A stretch of DNA of 64,000 nucleotides. Origin: Sebastes aleutianus. Taxonomy: Eukaryota; Chordata; Actinopteri; Perciformes; Sebastidae. Below, piece by piece: positions 62,080 through 64,000 of this stretch; within the stretch, counting starts at the first letter, position 1; the number at the start of each line of letters is the position of its first letter. Both the position numbers and the translations under genes were made by a program. The notes beneath the pieces were generated by a model. The model ran no database searches, was not told the origin of the DNA, and saw nothing but the letters and a program-made list of their open reading frames with translations. The stretch lies in contig CAKAKS010000060.1 of assembly GCA_916700875.1 (NCBI GenBank), forward strand, positions 34,372,011-34,436,010, written 5' to 3'.

Positions 62080-62421
62080 TAGGACTGAATGATTTTGAAA
62101 AAATATCCAATTGCGATTATTTTGACTGCTATTGCAATTGTGATATTTTTTACCATATTAGAGGGAATGGTAATTTTTGCATCATTATTCTCATTTTCAT
62201 TAAAAAACATATTAAAATGATTATGGTGTGATCTTTGAGTGGATCTGTACCAAACAAAGATGTTTTCTAATGTCTGTAGATCATGATGTGTAGGCCAGGA
62301 CATCTCTGTAGCACCAGAATATTTAATTTAAAATGGTATTTTGACACATTTCACCTTTAGTAAATATTGCAGTAGGCCAGATTGCAATTTCAATAAAATG
62401 TAAATGAATTGTGCAGCTCTA
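62080..62421. mobile_element. hAT-like MITE, 342 bp, perfect target duplication
   Basis: Identical 8-mers TTGTTAAC at 62072-62079 and 62422-62429. Ends TAGGACTGAATGATTTTG and AATTGTGCAGCTCTA are imperfect inverted repeats, and CAATTGCGATT-type motifs lie inside. Non-coding. Confidence 0.85.
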
Positions 62422-64000
62422 TTGTTAACCTGCCTTTTTGCCTTCACACACTCTGGTACCAGTGTAGTGATAATATGTAAAGTATTCCTGTATTTTAGTG
62501 AATACATGTGGGAGAAGGATTTGGAGTTGCCTCTGTGTACAATTATATTTTAGATGTTTAGTCTTCCTCCTCCGGTGACTTCCAGTATACTACAGTATAA
62601 TGAGTGCAACAAGTTAAGGAAAAAAAAGTCAATATTTTTGTCATCACAAAATCAAAAGCAACCAAAGTGGTGGTGTTATTTTCCTCTGTGAGTTGTGTTT
62701 GTGTCGAGCACTGTAAGCAGTAGTCCTGGGAAAACAGTAGAGAAACAGTCAGGGAAGAGAGAGAGATTTCTGAGCAAGAATAAGAATGACATTTGAGTTT
62801 ACAGTAGAAGATGAGCAGTGACCGGGGAGATAATTGCACCACTGGGGAGCCAGGAGTGAGGCGAGGTCAGACAGTGGACTTATGAATGAGAAAGAGTGCA
62901 GTTGAGGTAACATGCAGAGATTGACTGGAGAGTAGTGCTGGACACGGCCTGGAGGTATTAGTGTGTCTTCTCACTCTCAGCCTTATGCAGTAGCTCTGTA
63001 GCTGATGAGGGCAGGCAGACACTTGAGTATTTGGGTGCTGTATTAAGTTACATCGGCTCAAGTGAGTTTATCCTAACAGGCCAGATAGGAAGCAATGCAA
63101 TAGTCAAGAATGGAGACGTTCACATGATTGAACTAGAGCTGGGTTGGTGGCAGCGTCCGAAATTAGCACCCGCTATCCGCCAAATGCGGGTAAATTGTTG
63201 GCAGTGTCATCAGGACACCCGCCACTTTGGCAGACAGGGAAAACACTAGAGATGGAATAGAGAAGTGTAGTTGTCCACTTTCTCGGCATCTCATGCCTCC
63301 GTGACTATTGATTCCTCTTATTGATGCTTTCCGACAGTAACGCTGCACAATGAGGCAGACGCACGCTGTATCATGTTTCAGTTTGTTTGGGACCGGAGCC
63401 ACAGCGGAGAGAAAAGAAAGTGCTCAACAGCATGGCGCTACTAAACCTGAAGGACGCACCTTATTGTTCCCTGAAAAATCTGTGTTGAAATCAGCAGGAG
63501 GAGAGTTAGTAATGTTAGCTGTTAGCAGCTGTTAGCAGCACAGTCCTGACTGGATAAATACCGGAGCTACTGACGTTACCGGAGGTGCCATTGAGTTATT
63601 ATTATGAGGCGTTCAAAGTCTGCTCAGCAAAATTACCATTGGGTGAAGATAAATTACAACGTTATCATGATGTGTTCAAATGTAATCTCGTAAAATGAAG
63701 ATTGTTTGTTTGAAGGAGATGTTTTCACAGCAATATAAAATAGATATTAGAGAGAGAATTATGAGCTGTTTAACTTCCTAACAACTTTCCAAGATTTTTT
63801 TTAATCAAAGCAAATATTTAAATAATTATAATCATTTCAATTGTGTGTTTTTATGCAAATACTATAGATGACAATAACAAAGTACATTCCAACACTGTAA
63901 TTTACCGCGTACATAATGTTTTTTATGTTAAATATATAGAACATTGAATTACATCAGATCTAAAATGTTTTTCCTTCATTTAGAGCAGTGATTTCAGAAG

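Larger units (their letters stand above)
60306..64000 (+). other. ext1: ext1 intron 2 (5' part)
   Basis: Follows the exon 2 donor GTCAGT. No further ext1 exon is visible before the window ends. It contains a TTAA MITE and a hAT-like MITE; the remainder is unremarkable. Confidence 0.8.

Overview
The window is nuclear DNA from a ray-finned fish, probably a percomorph. The evidence is vertebrate intron/exon structure, two recognisable vertebrate genes with divergent orientation, abundant CA/TG microsatellites, and many short non-autonomous DNA transposons (hAT-like with 8-bp duplications, TTAA-flanked MITEs) plus LINE fragments of the kinds common in teleosts. There is nothing bacterial: no operons, CRISPR or tRNA/rRNA genes were found.

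Region 1 (1-15,790, minus strand) holds the whole coding sequence of washc5 (strumpellin, the 1,159-residue subunit of the endosomal WASH actin-nucleating complex). I joined 28 coding exons by hand. They sum to 3,480 nt and stay in frame throughout, and one intron uses a GC-AG splice pair. Two 5' UTR exons and a housekeeping-type promoter with a TCACGTGA E-box lie near 15.65-15.85 kb. The first intron carries a 1.6-kb array of a 24-bp minisatellite.

Region 2 (about 15.8-30.9 kb) is intergenic. It contains dispersed repeats, two near-perfect long hairpins, a nest of TTAA-flanked MITEs, a decayed minus-strand LINE, a 1.4-kb 37-bp minisatellite and a plus-strand LINE reverse-transcriptase pseudogene.

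Region 3 (about 30.9-64 kb, plus strand) is the 5' part of ext1 (exostosin-1, heparan sulfate co-polymerase). It has a GC-box/CCAAT promoter region and a long repeat-rich leader. The large first coding exon is at 32,948-33,903, followed by a 26-kb first intron, the 94-nt exon 2 (60,212-60,305) and the start of intron 2. The remaining exons lie beyond the window. Intron 1 contains at least four hAT-type non-autonomous elements with target duplications (one keeping a BED-finger-like transposase start), a pre-miRNA-like hairpin, and a 1.7-kb foldback element split by a LINE insertion that carries its own target duplication.

The two genes are transcribed away from each other and do not share a pathway. 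washc5 acts in endosomal sorting and ext1 in Golgi heparan sulfate synthesis. All coordinates come from reading the sequence; family names for the repeats rest on remembered consensus sequences and are less certain than the structures described.
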